DNA of 64,000 nucleotides. It comes from Mixophyes australis. Taxonomy: Eukaryota; Chordata; Amphibia; Anura; Limnodynastidae. The translations under genes and the position numbers were made by a program. Shown here in pieces: positions 11,501-22,829 of this stretch; the stretch's first letter is position 1, and each line of letters starts with the position of its first letter. Location of the stretch: NCBI GenBank assembly GCA_036250195.1, contig JAVHZZ010000003.1, positions 90,726,918 to 90,790,917 on the forward strand. The letters are read 5' to 3'. The notes below the pieces were generated by a model. The model was not told the DNA's origin, made no database searches, and saw only the letters and a program-made list of their open reading frames with translations.

Positions 11501-12264
11501 GTCTTCAGCTCATCTCATCTCTCCCGTGTTTCCTCGAGACTGCTGCTATTATTGCTATCCGCTACTCTCCGTGATCAACAGTTCCAGGTCTACTCTGCGC
11601 TCCCGTGTTCCATCGCTATTTGCACCTGCTGGTTGCTACTGGTTACCTCCGTGTGTCCGCAGAGTCCTGCTGCTGCTGCTATCAGCGCTGATCGTCCATC
11701 TACTGCTGATCCGCTCTCCACGCCTTCCTGTGTGCCGCTGGCCTCTTCCCGCCTGTCAGCATTGGATTCGTGTCTCATCATTTATCCCTCTGCTAGACCA
11801 TCACCATTCTCCTGGGTCCTCCAAGAGTCCAGTTCCACGCTCTACTGATTCCTGTGGATTCGTGTCCCTGTGGGTCTACTTACCTGTGCGCTGCACCGAC
11901 TGACCCCCGCTTCATCTATCCAGGGACTTCTCATCCTGCCGGCCTCCAGCCGTTCAGGTATCTCTGCACTCCTGTCTGACAGCCTGCTCCTGAATCACGG
12001 TATGCATACTTCTCATTGACTGTGCTGGTGTATTGCATATCTTGCTGGACTGAGTTTGTTCTCCTCTGGAGTTTACTATCCGCTGAGACTATTACCATCA
12101 TTGACTGTGTTATCTTTTGCCCGGATAGTTTCAGTGACTTTCTATTATTGCAGTGCTGTTCAGTCATTACTATATTGTGCATGTTATTGTGGATCAAGTT
12201 TAAGGTGCCCGTGTATCCTCTGTATTGCAGTCTCTCCCCGTGCTCCTCCTCACAGATATATTCA

Positions 12265-12525
12265 GTGGTACAACTTGCTAGAGGCAGACCACTGATCCCT
12301 GTTTCCTGTGTCACCTGTTCCAGTATCCTCTCACACAGCAGTGGTACAACTTGCTAACGCAGACCACTGACTCCCCGGATACCTCCACTTGGATTCCATT
12401 CCTTCACTCAGACAGCGGTACAACTTGCTATCCGCAGACCGCTGACTCTCATCACCTCCTCGTTTCTGTTGGACATTCCTCCTCACTATAGCAGTGGTAC
12501 AACTTGCTACCGCAGACCCCTGACT
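12265..12525 (+). repeat. Hairpin tandem repeat in solo LTR (4 units)
   Basis: Units near 12267, 12340, 12414 and 12491, each with ACAACTTGCTA in the loop. The arms are CAGTGGT/ACCACTG in units 1 and 2, CAGCGGT/ACCGCTG in unit 3, and CAGTGGT/ACCCCTG in unit 4. Confidence 0.85.
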
Positions 12526-12873
12526 ACCCTCACGTGTCCTTTGTCCATACAGTTCCTCGTGTATTACTACATCCATATTACCAGTGCTGCTAGTCATAGA
12601 CTTTCCTGAGCATCTCTATCATCTGCTATTTCCTGTTCCGTGATCACCCTGCTACCAGAGTACCATATTACCATCTATACTGCTCTGGTAAGCCTATCAC
12701 CTGGTGATCCCTGGGTAAAGACTCCTAGTGCCCGTGACACTAACGCTCAGGAATTCTTCTGAGAAATCCAGGATAGTGGAGGAGTAATCTAGCCTTAGTA
12801 ACTTGGATACAGGACTAACTCCGATAGCTAGTGAGGATATTGGAGCTGATGATGGACTGCTTGTTGTTATTTT

Positions 12874-13248
12874 TTAGCATAAGTTTCTGATTTTCCCAAC
12901 AGCTTGCCATAAATTCGCGTCAAATGGTGTAACATGGTTAAGGTCCCTACCTCGACTGACTGTGGCTTTACATACGCTACAAATGGCTAGACAACTGTTG
13001 TCAGGATTTGGGTAAAAATAATTCCACACATAAGAGGTGGATTTTTTGGTCTTATGTCCAGGCATGACAATGGCCTTCTTCTTATCACGTGCAAGAACTG
13101 CTTCCACTGGTGCAGGACTTACACAGACAACATCATCCTCATCAACATCCTTATTAGCGCCCTCGTCGACTACACAAATATCCCCCTCATCCTGTTGCAA
13201 TTCCAAAGTGGCATCCTCACCGGCTACACTCCGCCTGTTCAGGCACAT
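12874..13248 (-). pseudogene. hAT transposase remnant: BED zinc-finger region
   Basis: A 124-codon open stretch upstream of the LTR. It has an acidic lead, a basic patch (DKKKAIVMPGHKTKK), then SYVWNYFYPNPDNSCLAICSVCKATVSRG. This fits the start of a BED finger: aromatic residues followed by C-x2-C (CSVC). The expected downstream His-x-His pair is not clear (NHVTPF). It is the N-terminal DNA-binding part of the transposase whose C-terminal part is at 8690-10069. The solo LTR split the two in the linker. Confidence 0.7.
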
Positions 13249-13298
13249 CTGCAGAAATGCTGAAAGGGGCCTTCTTTATGGGTACACTATCAGAATGG

Positions 13299-14101
13299 TC
13301 ACGATAACACATAGCACTTGTGGATTGACTCAGGGATTTGTGCCATTTCTGAATCTGAATATACATTCTCCTCTAGTGCCTTACTTTTTTCTTCCAGCTC
13401 GGTTTTTACACGTAAAAGTTTTTGGGCTCCACTTTTGGAGTCTGAATGACAAGGTCTTGCTTGGTCACGACTGACCTTACAAGAAGATGCCTCAGTAACA
13501 GTTGAAGAGCTCGCACTCATAGGGGGGTATTCAATTGTTAGCGTTAACGCAAAAAAACGAGCGCTCAAAAAATATTACCGTTTATACGGTAATATTGCGC
13601 GCGAAAAGCGTTAATACGGTAGTTTACTCGCGGAATTTCAGCTCGCCGCTAAGGGAGCGGCGAGCTGAAATTCCGCGAGTAATTACCGCATTAACGCTAA
13701 GATTTTTTGAGCGCTCGTTTGAGAGCGTTAACGCTAACAATTGAATACCCCCCATAGAGACAGGCGAAGGCCTTATTCTTTCTTTGACACTGCGTGTGTA
13801 GAATGGAATGTTGGTAATTTTATTTTTTTCAGCAGATAATTTTGCCTGGATTACAGCTCTTTTTTCTTGACCAAGTTAAAAGTGTTTTTTTAAATTTTTG
13901 TTTCCCTGACTTAAAAACACTATGCACGTATGCATGTATGTTTATATCTTAAAAAATTTCAATAAAAATACTGGATTTAAAAAAAACACTATGCACTTTT
14001 ACATAGGCTTTACCAGATGACATGCAGGGATTACTATCATCATGACTTGTGGCAGCAGCTGCTTGGTGCTCCTGCTCTTCTGTGTACTGCTGTGAATCCA
14101 T
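13299..14101 (-). pseudogene. hAT transposase N-terminus, split by a MITE
   Basis: The likely start is ATG at 14101 (M-D-S-Q-Q-Y-T-E-E-Q-E-H-Q). The same start region occurs in copy B near 30580 (M-V-S-Q-Q-Y), supporting this choice. After the MITE the frame continues at 13299-13520 with ASSSTVTEASSCKVSRDQAR and LEEKSKALEENV, which copy B repeats at 30100-30290. The region is Ser/Glu-rich and probably coiled. A stop and frameshift lie between the parts. I do not recognise this segment beyond its being shared by the two hAT copies. Confidence 0.65.
13522..13753. mobile_element. Palindromic MITE GGGGGGTATTCAATTG, 3-bp TSD
   Basis: 232 bp, with both ends GGGGGGTATTCAATTGTTAG in inverted orientation and nearly the whole element self-complementary. 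The central hairpin has perfect 25-bp arms (13626-13650 and 13656-13680) around a 5-nt loop AAGGG. The flanks are ATA on both sides. The uninterrupted site in hAT copy B (CGCATAGAG near 30295) has a single ATA, which defines a 3-bp duplication (4 bp if the C is counted). A sister copy is at 33669-33933. It may be Harbinger-like, but the family is not certain. Confidence 0.92.
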
Positions 14102-14149
14102 TTTGATAAGACCGTAAGTGCAAGTTCAGAAGAAAAGCTTGCCAGGCCT

Positions 14150-14650
14150 AGTATTTGTATTCCAGCAATGACAATTAGCAATGGAGCAATGGAGCTCGTC
14201 TCTTTGTGTGTAACCTTTATAACACTGTACAATTTGACAAAAAGTCTGAAGAAAAGCTTACCAGGCCTATTATTTGTATTTCAGCAATGTCAATTAGCAA
14301 TGGAGCTCTCCTCTTTGTGTGTTACCTATATAACACAGTAGAATGTGACTGCAGAATTACACCAAGCCTGCCAGCACTAGTATTTGTATTTTTCTGCAAT
14401 GACAATTAGCAATGGAGCTCTCCTTTTTGTGTGTTACCTGTATAATACTGTAGAATTTGACTGCAGAACTACCCCAACCCTGACAGCGCTAGTATTTGTA
14501 TTTTTTTGCAATGACAATTTACAACGGAGCTCTCCATTTCTGTGTTCCCTATATAACACAGTAGAATTTGACTGCAGAATTACACCAACCCTGACAGCAC
14601 TAGTATATGTATTTTTCTGTAATGAGAATTAGCAATGGAGCTCTCCTGAA
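14150..14650 (-). repeat. ~112-bp minisatellite in hAT copy A 5' leader
   Basis: About four and a half units with GCAATGACAATTAGCAATGG, TGTGTTACCTATATAACAC and GACTGCAGA. The homologous array in copy B is at about 30600-31150. Each unit has a TATATA core, so the transposase start has several TATA-like boxes upstream. Confidence 0.93.
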
Positions 14651-14945
14651 TGTCACTGCAGACTTTCTTGAACACTGCTACCACCTCCTCTTTCAATTCT
14701 ATCTATTGGGCTGACCAAATGCTCTACACAGTGTGCTCCCCCTTAGGTGTCTCTATTTCAAATGGCGCTAGATAGCCGTGGAAGGCGGTATTTATAGATT
14801 TCAAAACTCGCGAGATTCAAGATCCAACATCGTAACGATGACGTTTTGCCTCGTTTTTGATTCCGAAAAAGCGCAAAAGAACCGAGCCGAGCTCCTAAGC
14901 TCGGGTGTGTTCGGTTCTCCAGGAACCGAGACTGAGCGTCTCTAG

Positions 14946-16848
14946 TCTCAATATAAAGGTTATTGTATAGAAAGGTAACATCTCTATGGAAAAGCACTTC
15001 AGGGCTTAAATTTCACTTCCACAGGGAAACCTCAGGAGTTGAGTGAATAAGGTATCATTGTTCCTTCTGCTTGCTACCTATTGTCAACTAGTGAGCTTTA
15101 CAGTCAGCCAGGAACCGGACCCAGCATGGGTCACCTGAGGGAAGACACCTGGGGAGTTAGGGGAGGAGGCTGGATAGTGTGAGAAGCCAACCAATCCAGA
15201 CCTTTTGCAACTCCCCTGGGCAGGCATTTCCCAAGGTGGGATTAGGAGGTGATAAAAGAGGCTACCCAGGGAGCTGCACATGTGTGTGACTGATTTTGGC
15301 CAAGAGGTGATGGCCTGCCAGAGATTTGCTGTGGAACATATCCCACTTGTTAAGGGGGCCGTGTTTTACATATCTCACTGGATTTATTTGAACTGATTTC
15401 CTCACTAGTTGGAGCTACCATCGTTAAAGGGGCTGTATTGTACTTAATCCTGATCTGCAGAATAAATCATCCTTCTATTTTTCCTCTAATACCGTGTCTG
15501 AGTGATTTGGGAACCATATATCTTCACAGAGTTCCTTATTGAAGTCGGTAACATCATCGACACAGATATGCGCTGATTTGCTTTACTTTTTGTAAGGGCT
15601 TAAATTATTGTTCGAAAATAAAACCTGGTTGTTAAGATTTTACACATGGGTGGCCATCTGCTCGGTCTGTATTTCCTTTCATAGTGCTTGAATCTACTTC
15701 CAGTGATTGGCATGGATTTTTTAAGAGCAACTTCAACCAAGTTATTGACAGATAAGCAATAATTCTTTTAAAAAATGTATGCTACTCTTTCTAAAGCTTG
15801 ATTATTGGTTTCTTAAATACTACACCATGTATATCTACAAGTATTCTTATTTTTTATTCACAATACTTAAATAAGTCAGAGGCACTCACTGGAACAATGA
15901 TGAATGAAAAGTACCACAAATAGATTAAGAAAACTTCTTGTATTGCACACATCTTATCAGGATGTATACTTGAAGTAGGATGGCATATGGAAGAGAGAAA
16001 CATCACTCCGGATTTAGGTACATGAAATTAGCACGGTAGTCAGGATGTTAGTATCCTCTACTGTTCCTTGTAATTAAAACCTGCCATTAATAAGTCCATT
16101 GATCACAGTGGCAGTGAGTGGACAAGGGGGAGGAACATACACCCCGGCCACTGAGTACAATGTTAATGTGTGAAAACATCCAGACTGATCCACATGCAAA
16201 ATTTGTGAATCGACCTGTATTGTTTAAAGAGGCAGATATCTGGGTTATTCCCTCCCAGTCTATGTGTAAATATTGTATATAATGGACAGCAGGATTTACA
16301 TTATTGTATTTCAGCTGGCTGTATCATCACTGCCACATAGTGATGTATAACAGTCCTTGTAAGGACTATCTATGAGCATTAAGCACTACACTTCCTACAA
16401 GGTCCTGCAGGTCACTAGTCATCCGTTTTAATCCTATCACTGGCAGATAAGAGCTAATACTTTAATCCGTTTGCTGACTGTCCTGTGTTGCACCTAATGC
16501 CCTGAGTGAATACTCTCCCTGCAATCCTGATCCTAAGTAGTCAGAAGGAACTTGCTACAGTCACCAAAAAAGAAGCGCTGGGGCAGCTATACACTACACC
16601 CATGAAGTTAAGACAGGGTAGCACAGTAATGCTGTCCCTGGAGGTTACAAACTTCAAAGCTTGATATTATGAGAGAGTGGAATAGAATTCTAGTAATCTG
16701 TGTAAATAAGGGGGCTGTTCTGGGGATGTTGCACAGGTAAAGACGGAAAGGATATTGATATTAACTAGATGTGGAAGGCTCTGTTGAGTTTGGGATATGG
16801 GCAATATTATTGTATTATTAACAGTTAATGGAAATCTATGAGTGTGGG
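14946..16848. other. No gene; one possible LTR within
   Basis: Apart from the LTR-like stretch at 15082-15553, no features are recognised. 15554-16848 is AT-rich, with no element termini or coding signal that I can support. Confidence 0.5.
15082..15553 (+). mobile_element. Possible solo LTR
   Basis: Edges TGTCAACTAGTG...CGGTAACA, with a TATA-like GATAAAAGAGG near 15252 and an AATAAATC polyadenylation-type signal near 15463, in the order expected for U3-R-U5. No convincing target duplication was seen and there is no second copy in the window, so this is tentative. Confidence 0.38.
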
Positions 16849-17066
16849 CAGTGCCGTAACTAGACATTTCAGTGCCCTGGGCGAGACAGGGCATCGGCGC
16901 CCCCCATCTTAATAGGAGTGACTTTTGTCGAGTGGGTGTGGCCACCCTAATGTAGGGGTGTGTCTAGCATTTTTCCTTCTATGTCTGTAACTGATATTCT
17001 TGAAAGTTGTAAAGAAGCCCAACAATGGTGAAAAAACTTGTATCTATAAGTAAACCCATACACACT

Positions 17067-17069
<3 letters not shown>

Positions 17070-17112
<43 letters not shown>
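17070..17112. repeat. (TA)n microsatellite
   Basis: About 21 uninterrupted TA units. Confidence 0.97.
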
Positions 17113-17118
<6 letters not shown>

Positions 17119-17689
17119 CATAGAAACTAATAATCCCTCTCCCAGTGTAATTATGTGATATATATGAGGATATAACTTATGGTCCCTCTCTCAGTGATGT
17201 GTTGCAAATGAAAAGACTGGTCCACCCACTGTGCCCTGAGAGTGGTCAGGTGGCGTGTTTCTCCGTCTCTAGTCGTTGCACCCGGTCCTGGTCTGGGGCA
17301 CAGGGGTAAGCCGTTCTAGAGAGGCGTTCCAAAAAAAGGCTTAAAACAAAAATAAAAATAATATAGCAATCCCAGACATTGTAGCCTTTTCATATATATA
17401 TTACTCTCACAATCCCAAGCAAAATGTACAAACAACACTCTTGGCAGAGTGAAAGGTGTTGGTATATTTGGAGAGACAACTGATTTGATGGCGATATCAG
17501 CTATAGATTTTTCTGCATATTAAAATAATAGGTAACAGACTCCTCCTAAGCTGGTGACCATGTTCTCATTCCGGTGTCTTGGCCATGTGAAGATGTGTGC
17601 TCTCTGATTTTAAAGATGTCCCGACAGAAATAAATAAAATAACTCCTTGTATTCTTTTTAAATGTTGAAATCTATAAATTGCAGAGGCG

Positions 17690-18290
17690 GATAGATGCTT
17701 GGTAGTACAGGGAGAGGAAACAGTAGCAGAAATAATAATGCCACTGTATAGGTCATTGGTACGGCCTCATCTAGAATACTGTGTTCAGTTCTGGAGGCCA
17801 TATCTCCAGAAGGATATAAATACATTAGAGACTCTGTATAGATGGGCAACTAAAATGGTGCATGACCTACAGCACAAAACTTACCCGGAAGACTCAAAGA
17901 TCTTAATATGTATAGTTTGGAGCAGAGAAGAGAAAGGGGGGACATGATAGAAACGTTCAAATATATCAAGGGTTTGAACAAGGTACAAGAGGGAACCATT
18001 CTTCAAAGGAAGAGAAGTATTAGAACACAAGGACATGTACTGAGACTGGAGGGACGTAGGTTCAGAGGAGATGTGAGGAAAATTTACATCACAGAAAGGG
18101 TAGTGGATAAATGGAATAGCCTCCCATCAGAGGTGGTAGAGGCTAATACAGTATAGCAATTTCTACATGCTTGGGATAGACATAAGGATATTCTTAAAAA
18201 GAAACAAGAATTAAATAGGTTTGAGGTTACCATAGGTTAAAAAAGGTGGTTCTTATCTGCCGTCAAATTCTATGTTTCTATGGAGAGATG
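17690..18290 (+). pseudogene. CR1-type LINE, 3' end (post-RT C-terminal domain)
   Basis: Two overlapping frames (17699-17947 and 17908-18156) together carry the end of a non-LTR reverse transcriptase: LYRSLVRPHLEYCVQFW and then RRERGDMIETFKYIKG and RVVDKWNSLPSEVVEA. This C-terminal block is characteristic of CR1-group ORF2. The 3' end TTCTATGTTTCTATG (near 18270-18283) matches the short terminal repeats of CR1. One frameshift lies near 17908. It is 5' truncated, as usual for LINE copies, and sits inside the hAT at 16849-19607. Confidence 0.85.
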
Positions 18291-18819
18291 CTAGCATGGT
18301 GTAGGATATTAAATGATTTGGTTTGCCGGGAATATAAAATGTGGGGGAAAAAGCACAGACTGTATTATTAAAGTGACTTTCATTTGTTTTCCAGATTTTG
18401 CATATGTGACTGTGGACAATTTATTGCTTCATATTTACCTTTTCATCTTCTCTTCTATACTGCTGTATTCTTCGTCATTATCCTTCTTCTGTATACTGCT
18501 GTCTGAAGACAGTTCTTTTCTACCTTCTCGGTCCAGCCGCCCCTGTGCTGTAGCTCCTGGCTCTTCACGACTCCTCTAAATCCACTAGCAACTTTGTGAG
18601 ATCAGGAGCTGGGTGCTGGGCACCATTTTGGAAGCGCTGGGCGCCTAGCATCGATAATCTATAGTCTGTGGTCACAGACCCAGGGCACAGAGGCAAGTAG
18701 CAGGCAGCCGCTGCACCCACTTAGCACCGCCATGGCTCTGCTCCACACTACTGAAATCAACAAAACCTTGCCAACTCTCCACATTACAGAAACTGGCTAT
18801 ACCAACGTCACCTTGTACC

Positions 18820-19080
18820 AGTACAACACATGTCCCCACCCTGCCCCAATGCCAGTCTTGTCCCCACAATACACCAATGCTACCCCTCTACACCAATGTC
18901 AGCCCTATCCTCATACTACACCAATGCCAGCACTGGCCCCACACTGCACCAATTCCACCCCCCCCTACCCACACTACACCAATGTCACCCCCCTACCCAC
19001 ACTAAACTATTGTCACCCCTTCTACCAACACTACACCAATAACAGCACTGTCCCCACACTGAACCAATGTCAGCCATACT
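18820..19080. repeat. Minisatellite in hAT (CCAATGYCA units)
   Basis: About ten diverged units of roughly 25-30 bp, each with CACACTACACCAATG. Open frames on both strands come from the repeat. Confidence 0.88.
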
Positions 19081-19615
19081 GATGCAGGGGGGAGAGGAGG
19101 AGATTTCACTTGCATTGGAGTGAAGAGGGGAGGGCAGACAGAAACTTTCACACACAAAGGGGAGGGGAGGGGAGGGACAGAGGCTGACTGACACACAGAG
19201 GGAAAGGGGAAAGACGATCTCACAAGCAGAGCAGGAAATGGGAGCATACATAAGCTGTCACACTCGGGGATTTGTTTAAAAGACAGAAAATATACGTTTG
19301 GACATAGCTCCGCCCACTTTCGGAAAGCTCCGCCCCTCCAAACGCCGTGAATGCCGAAGCTGTCACAGACAGATATATATTGTGAGTCTGAGGGGAGAGA
19401 GACTGTCCCAGGTAGAGGATAGCAGCGAGAGACTCACATACTTAGTGTGCGGAGTCTCCGAAGTCCAGCCTTATAGAGAGCATGGGTTCTCCGGCAGCCT
19501 GCAGTCACAGAGCCAGGCACAGAGGCAAGTAGCGGGCGGCTACTGCGCCCCCTTGGGCTTGCGCCCTGGGCGACGGCACCGCCCGCACCTCCCTAGTTAC
19601 GGCTCTGAGTGTGGG

Positions 19616-22495
19616 CAGAAGAGGACAGAGAGTAAAGTATGAACATTGTCATGAACTCTGCCATATGTAGATTTAGTTTCAAATGCATTTGAGACATCCA
19701 AGAGGTCATGCCATAATGACAACATGGGCCATTTACAATGTGCAGGCACAATTTGCACATTTTGTTTATTAGAGTCTGGCCATATTGAGCACACTTATGT
19801 CTACAAATGTCCATAGTATCTTCTGGGATGGGATTTTAACTGTTTACATCCCCTACCTGTGTAGTTTATTGTACAAATGTGCAATGTAGTGTATTAGCAC
19901 CACTTGTGTTGCTTTGCCCAACCCTAACATGAAAATATTTTCCCTAAGGTACAGTCAATTAAGAGCTGAACAGAATGATAACTAAGGAGCAGGATGTCCT
20001 AGAAAAAGAGACATTGGATGACAAACAAACATTTAATTAAGTTTAACATAATACAGGCCAAGGAGAGGTGATTTTGGAAAAGAAGGAAATGGTTGATCAC
20101 GTTGAAAGCAGAGAGCAGTAGTAGGTGAAGGAGTGAGAGAAATGTCCCTTGGACTTAACCTAACATTACAGTAGAAGAAATCACACTATTGAAAGCAAGA
20201 TCATTTATTTTCAGTTAAATAAACCATTGAGCCAATCACAGTGAATGAAATGTGTACCAGCAATATTCCCTCATCTCCGCTTACAAGTCATCAATCACAC
20301 ATACCTGATAACTATGCTAAGCAGCTACTTATCATATTGTAGCAGGTCTGGAATATTTACTTGGTTGATAGTAAGTTTGAACATCAAAGGAGTTGACAAG
20401 TGTTAGAATTTATTTTCAGGATGGGCAGAGAGAAAATGCGAAACTGCCAATGGGAAACAAGAGTATTGCAGGAGAATGTTAATGATATGTACCAAGTTGC
20501 AATAATGAATGTCATGAAGTCACATCGCTGATTTAGAGCAGAGCCAGACATGTCAAAATGGCAACAATTGTTTTGTGTCTCTAAGATTTATCTTATCTTG
20601 TGTTGAAAAAATCAGTATTTCAATTTTGGAAGTCCATTACAGATTCTCAGTACATTACTTGGTTTGTGTCATTACTGCTACATATAATCTATATTGACCC
20701 ATATTAATAATCATATATTCATGGTAAAGGAAAATGATTTTTCAGTTCTATAAAGAAAAAATAAGACAAAGTATACGGATTGCTAGTTGTCAGTTCATAC
20801 TGCAGTGCTCAAAAGAGTCTTATTTTCCTTAAATCCCTCAAGGGCACAGGTTAAAAAATTGGAGCGAATAAGATTATTCTAAAGCTCTGTAACTGAAAGA
20901 TGTGTTTTAAACTGTAAAACGATCAAATCCACAGTCCCAGATCAAATATTTCTGACATGTTTTCCCCTCTCCTCACTCACATCCCCATCCCACAAACACG
21001 ACTGAGGTCTATGAACCCAATTTCCAATATGTAAAATCTATGGGCAGAGAATAGGGTTTCATACTCTATGGTCATGTGATTATATCTATAATTCTGCTTG
21101 TTGCTGCTGGTCCATGTCATTCATAGACTGGGAGCATGGTGCTGCACGGTGATTTCACTGCACTACACAATGTTCCCAGTCACTGACACTGAGGGGCAGC
21201 AAGAAGCAATGTGATGTGTATGATCAAATTACCAGAGCTTCTGCCCACCTGCTGGACATGGTGAGAAGTGGCAGGGAGGTATTAATTCAATTACAGTACT
21301 GCGGTAACTGACATATAGGGTAGGTGGTGGACAGTGGATACCTGGGGATGAGTGGAAAGAGTGGAAAATAAATAATGAGTGAGGGGGGAATGATTGTAGA
21401 GGATAGAAGGGGAGATGGTGGGGAGTTAAATGACTCTGGAGGCTGTGAGAAATAGGAACATGAATTAGAATGAAGAATGAGAGAGGGGGTAATCAGTAAT
21501 GAGGACAAGAACATGGGGGATAAATTAATTACAGGTGAAGACAAGGGTAGTGGGGGAGACATAAATTATGACTCTTGAATCCTGTGAACCTCTCTGAGCG
21601 AGCACCCACAATGTCAACTTCCATCTTATAGGTAGATCAGATTAGTGATAATTCTCATCTACTATTTTGGCACCGGCTTTGCTTTTACACTTTTGTTGTA
21701 TATGTACTGGAAATTGTCAGCATCACTGTTTCCTATTGTCCCTTCTGGGACCATTTCTCTCAGGACTCATGCATAAAATATCTCATATCTCAAATCACTT
21801 GATAGCCTCTCCAAAAGCTGGCGTTACATTACAGAAAAAGGTTGTAGTTTGTAAAACTTGCCTAACAATTTTTACCCCAGTTTACTGACACTTTAACCCT
21901 GGACTGGGTTTTATACATTTATATTTGTATATTTTCCCTTTAAGGATTAAAAAAATATTATTTTTCTTTGTCCAAAATAACTACATTATTTTCAGAACAT
22001 TCAGGGTAAACATGAACATGCTATTGCAAAGGATGGTACAGATACAAAATAAATCTAAAATAACACAAAGTAATGTACTGTGACACAAGAATTGGAGCCG
22101 CCTGAAAGCAAATGTTTAATTTTCAGAAATATATGCTTGAGGGTCTGTTAAAAACCCATTAGAGTTCCAGATCAGAGAGTTTAGCAATGGATAGAAAATG
22201 TCCTGTGATAGAGCAGCAATTCCTCATGATGAATAAGCTTCTAGTTTTTAATTATTTACATTTCAAACGGTTGACATTGCAGAAAGATAGCATTAAAGGA
22301 AATGCACATGAGATTCTATCTAAAATCTGTATCTATCGAATGACATTGTGTAAAGTTAACATCGTCTAATGTAATACATTTCTAGCTTTTTAAAATTATA
22401 TATTGTTGGAATCTCTTGATCAGTGGAAAAAACAGAAAAAAGCACAACATAGGCAAGTGCTGCCTGACATTTAGGTATCTGTAACACCCCCTGTG
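19616..22495. other. No gene or repeat recognised
   Basis: Mostly AT-rich DNA. A purine-rich stretch at about 21340-21560 (repeated GGGGAGA/GTGGA words) gives a spurious open frame on the minus strand. No termini, polyadenylation signal plus tail, or conserved protein motif was seen. Confidence 0.5.
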
Positions 22496-22502
22496 AGCTA
22501 CA

Positions 22503-22640
22503 CTAGATTTATCAAAACTTTTAAAAAGGAAAAGTGGAGGTGATTCTAGCTGCCATTTATTGAGCATTTTCTAGAATGTGATTGGTTGCTGCAGGCACTG
22601 CCTTCAATTTTCCTGTTAAAAAAAGTTTGATAAATCTACC
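22503..22640. mobile_element. Palindromic MITE (AGATTTATCAAAACTTTT type)
   Basis: The left arm TAGATTTATCAAAACTTTT and the right arm AAGTTTGATAAATCTA are inverted copies, with TTCTAGAATGTGATTGGTTG in the middle. It is related to the element at 51957-52136. The exact ends and TSD are unclear. Confidence 0.7.
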
Positions 22641-22829
22641 TCTTACTGTTTAAAACAGAAAGAAAACTGTTGTACTGGTATTTCTAACACTGCACATGCA
22701 CTTGTACGGACTCCCTCTTGCAGGGCAGTTTGATTTGTATACCTTTCCAGAACAGAATAATATTTGCTTGATAATGTCGCTAAAACCCACAATATACACC
22801 GATCAGCCACAACATTAAAACCACTTGTT

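Larger units (their letters stand above)
10075..12739 (+). mobile_element. Solo LTR of the gypsy family (2,665 bp), perfect 5-bp TSD
   Basis: Begins TGTCACTCACCGG and ends GTGCCCGTGACA. It is flanked by CTAAC at 10070-10074 and 12740-12744, a perfect 5-bp duplication as expected for Ty3/gypsy integrase. No internal gag-pol follows, so it is a solo LTR left by recombination. It matches the LTR at 1692-3707 in the opposite orientation. It is 649 bp longer, mainly because a block of about 650 bp is duplicated inside it (about 10400-11060 resembles about 11065-11940). Open frames across it are fragments of non-coding repeat. Confidence 0.93.
8690..14945 (-). mobile_element. BED-finger hAT transposon, copy A (interrupted, 3' truncated)
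   Basis: A minus-strand hAT element of the ZBED-like type. The 5' terminus at about 14944 reads, inward on the minus strand, TAGAGACGCTCAGTCTCGG, followed by subterminal repeats rich in AACCGAGC/GCTCGGTT. The 5' leader carries a minisatellite (14150-14650). The coding remnant runs from 14101 to 8690. It was interrupted by a solo gypsy LTR (10075-12739) and a MITE (13522-13753). The 3' terminus is missing, with element A abutting near 8665. A second copy of the family is at 29195-31466. Confidence 0.8.
16849..19607. mobile_element. hAT element, 2,759 bp, perfect 8-bp TSD
   Basis: The left end CAGTGCCGTAACTAG and the inverted right end CAGAGCCGTAACTAG agree at 14 of 15 positions. The flanks AGTGTGGG at 16841-16848 and 19608-19615 are identical. 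No hAT transposase is readable, so it is non-autonomous. It contains a (TA)n run, a nested CR1 LINE fragment, a minisatellite (18820-19080) and a segment near 18680-18715 that recurs near 19510-19550 (GGCACAGAGGCAAGTAGC). That recurrence suggests an internal duplication or a second related insertion. Confidence 0.92.

Noticed and set aside
11526..12357. Several 98-127-codon open frames on both strands of the solo LTR
   Set aside because: Non-coding LTR repeats. Frames are not kept between the two LTR copies.
18732..19247. Host exon on either strand (116 and 88 codons)
   Set aside because: Repeat-coded (threonine/proline/histidine words from the CACTACACCAATG array) inside a hAT element.
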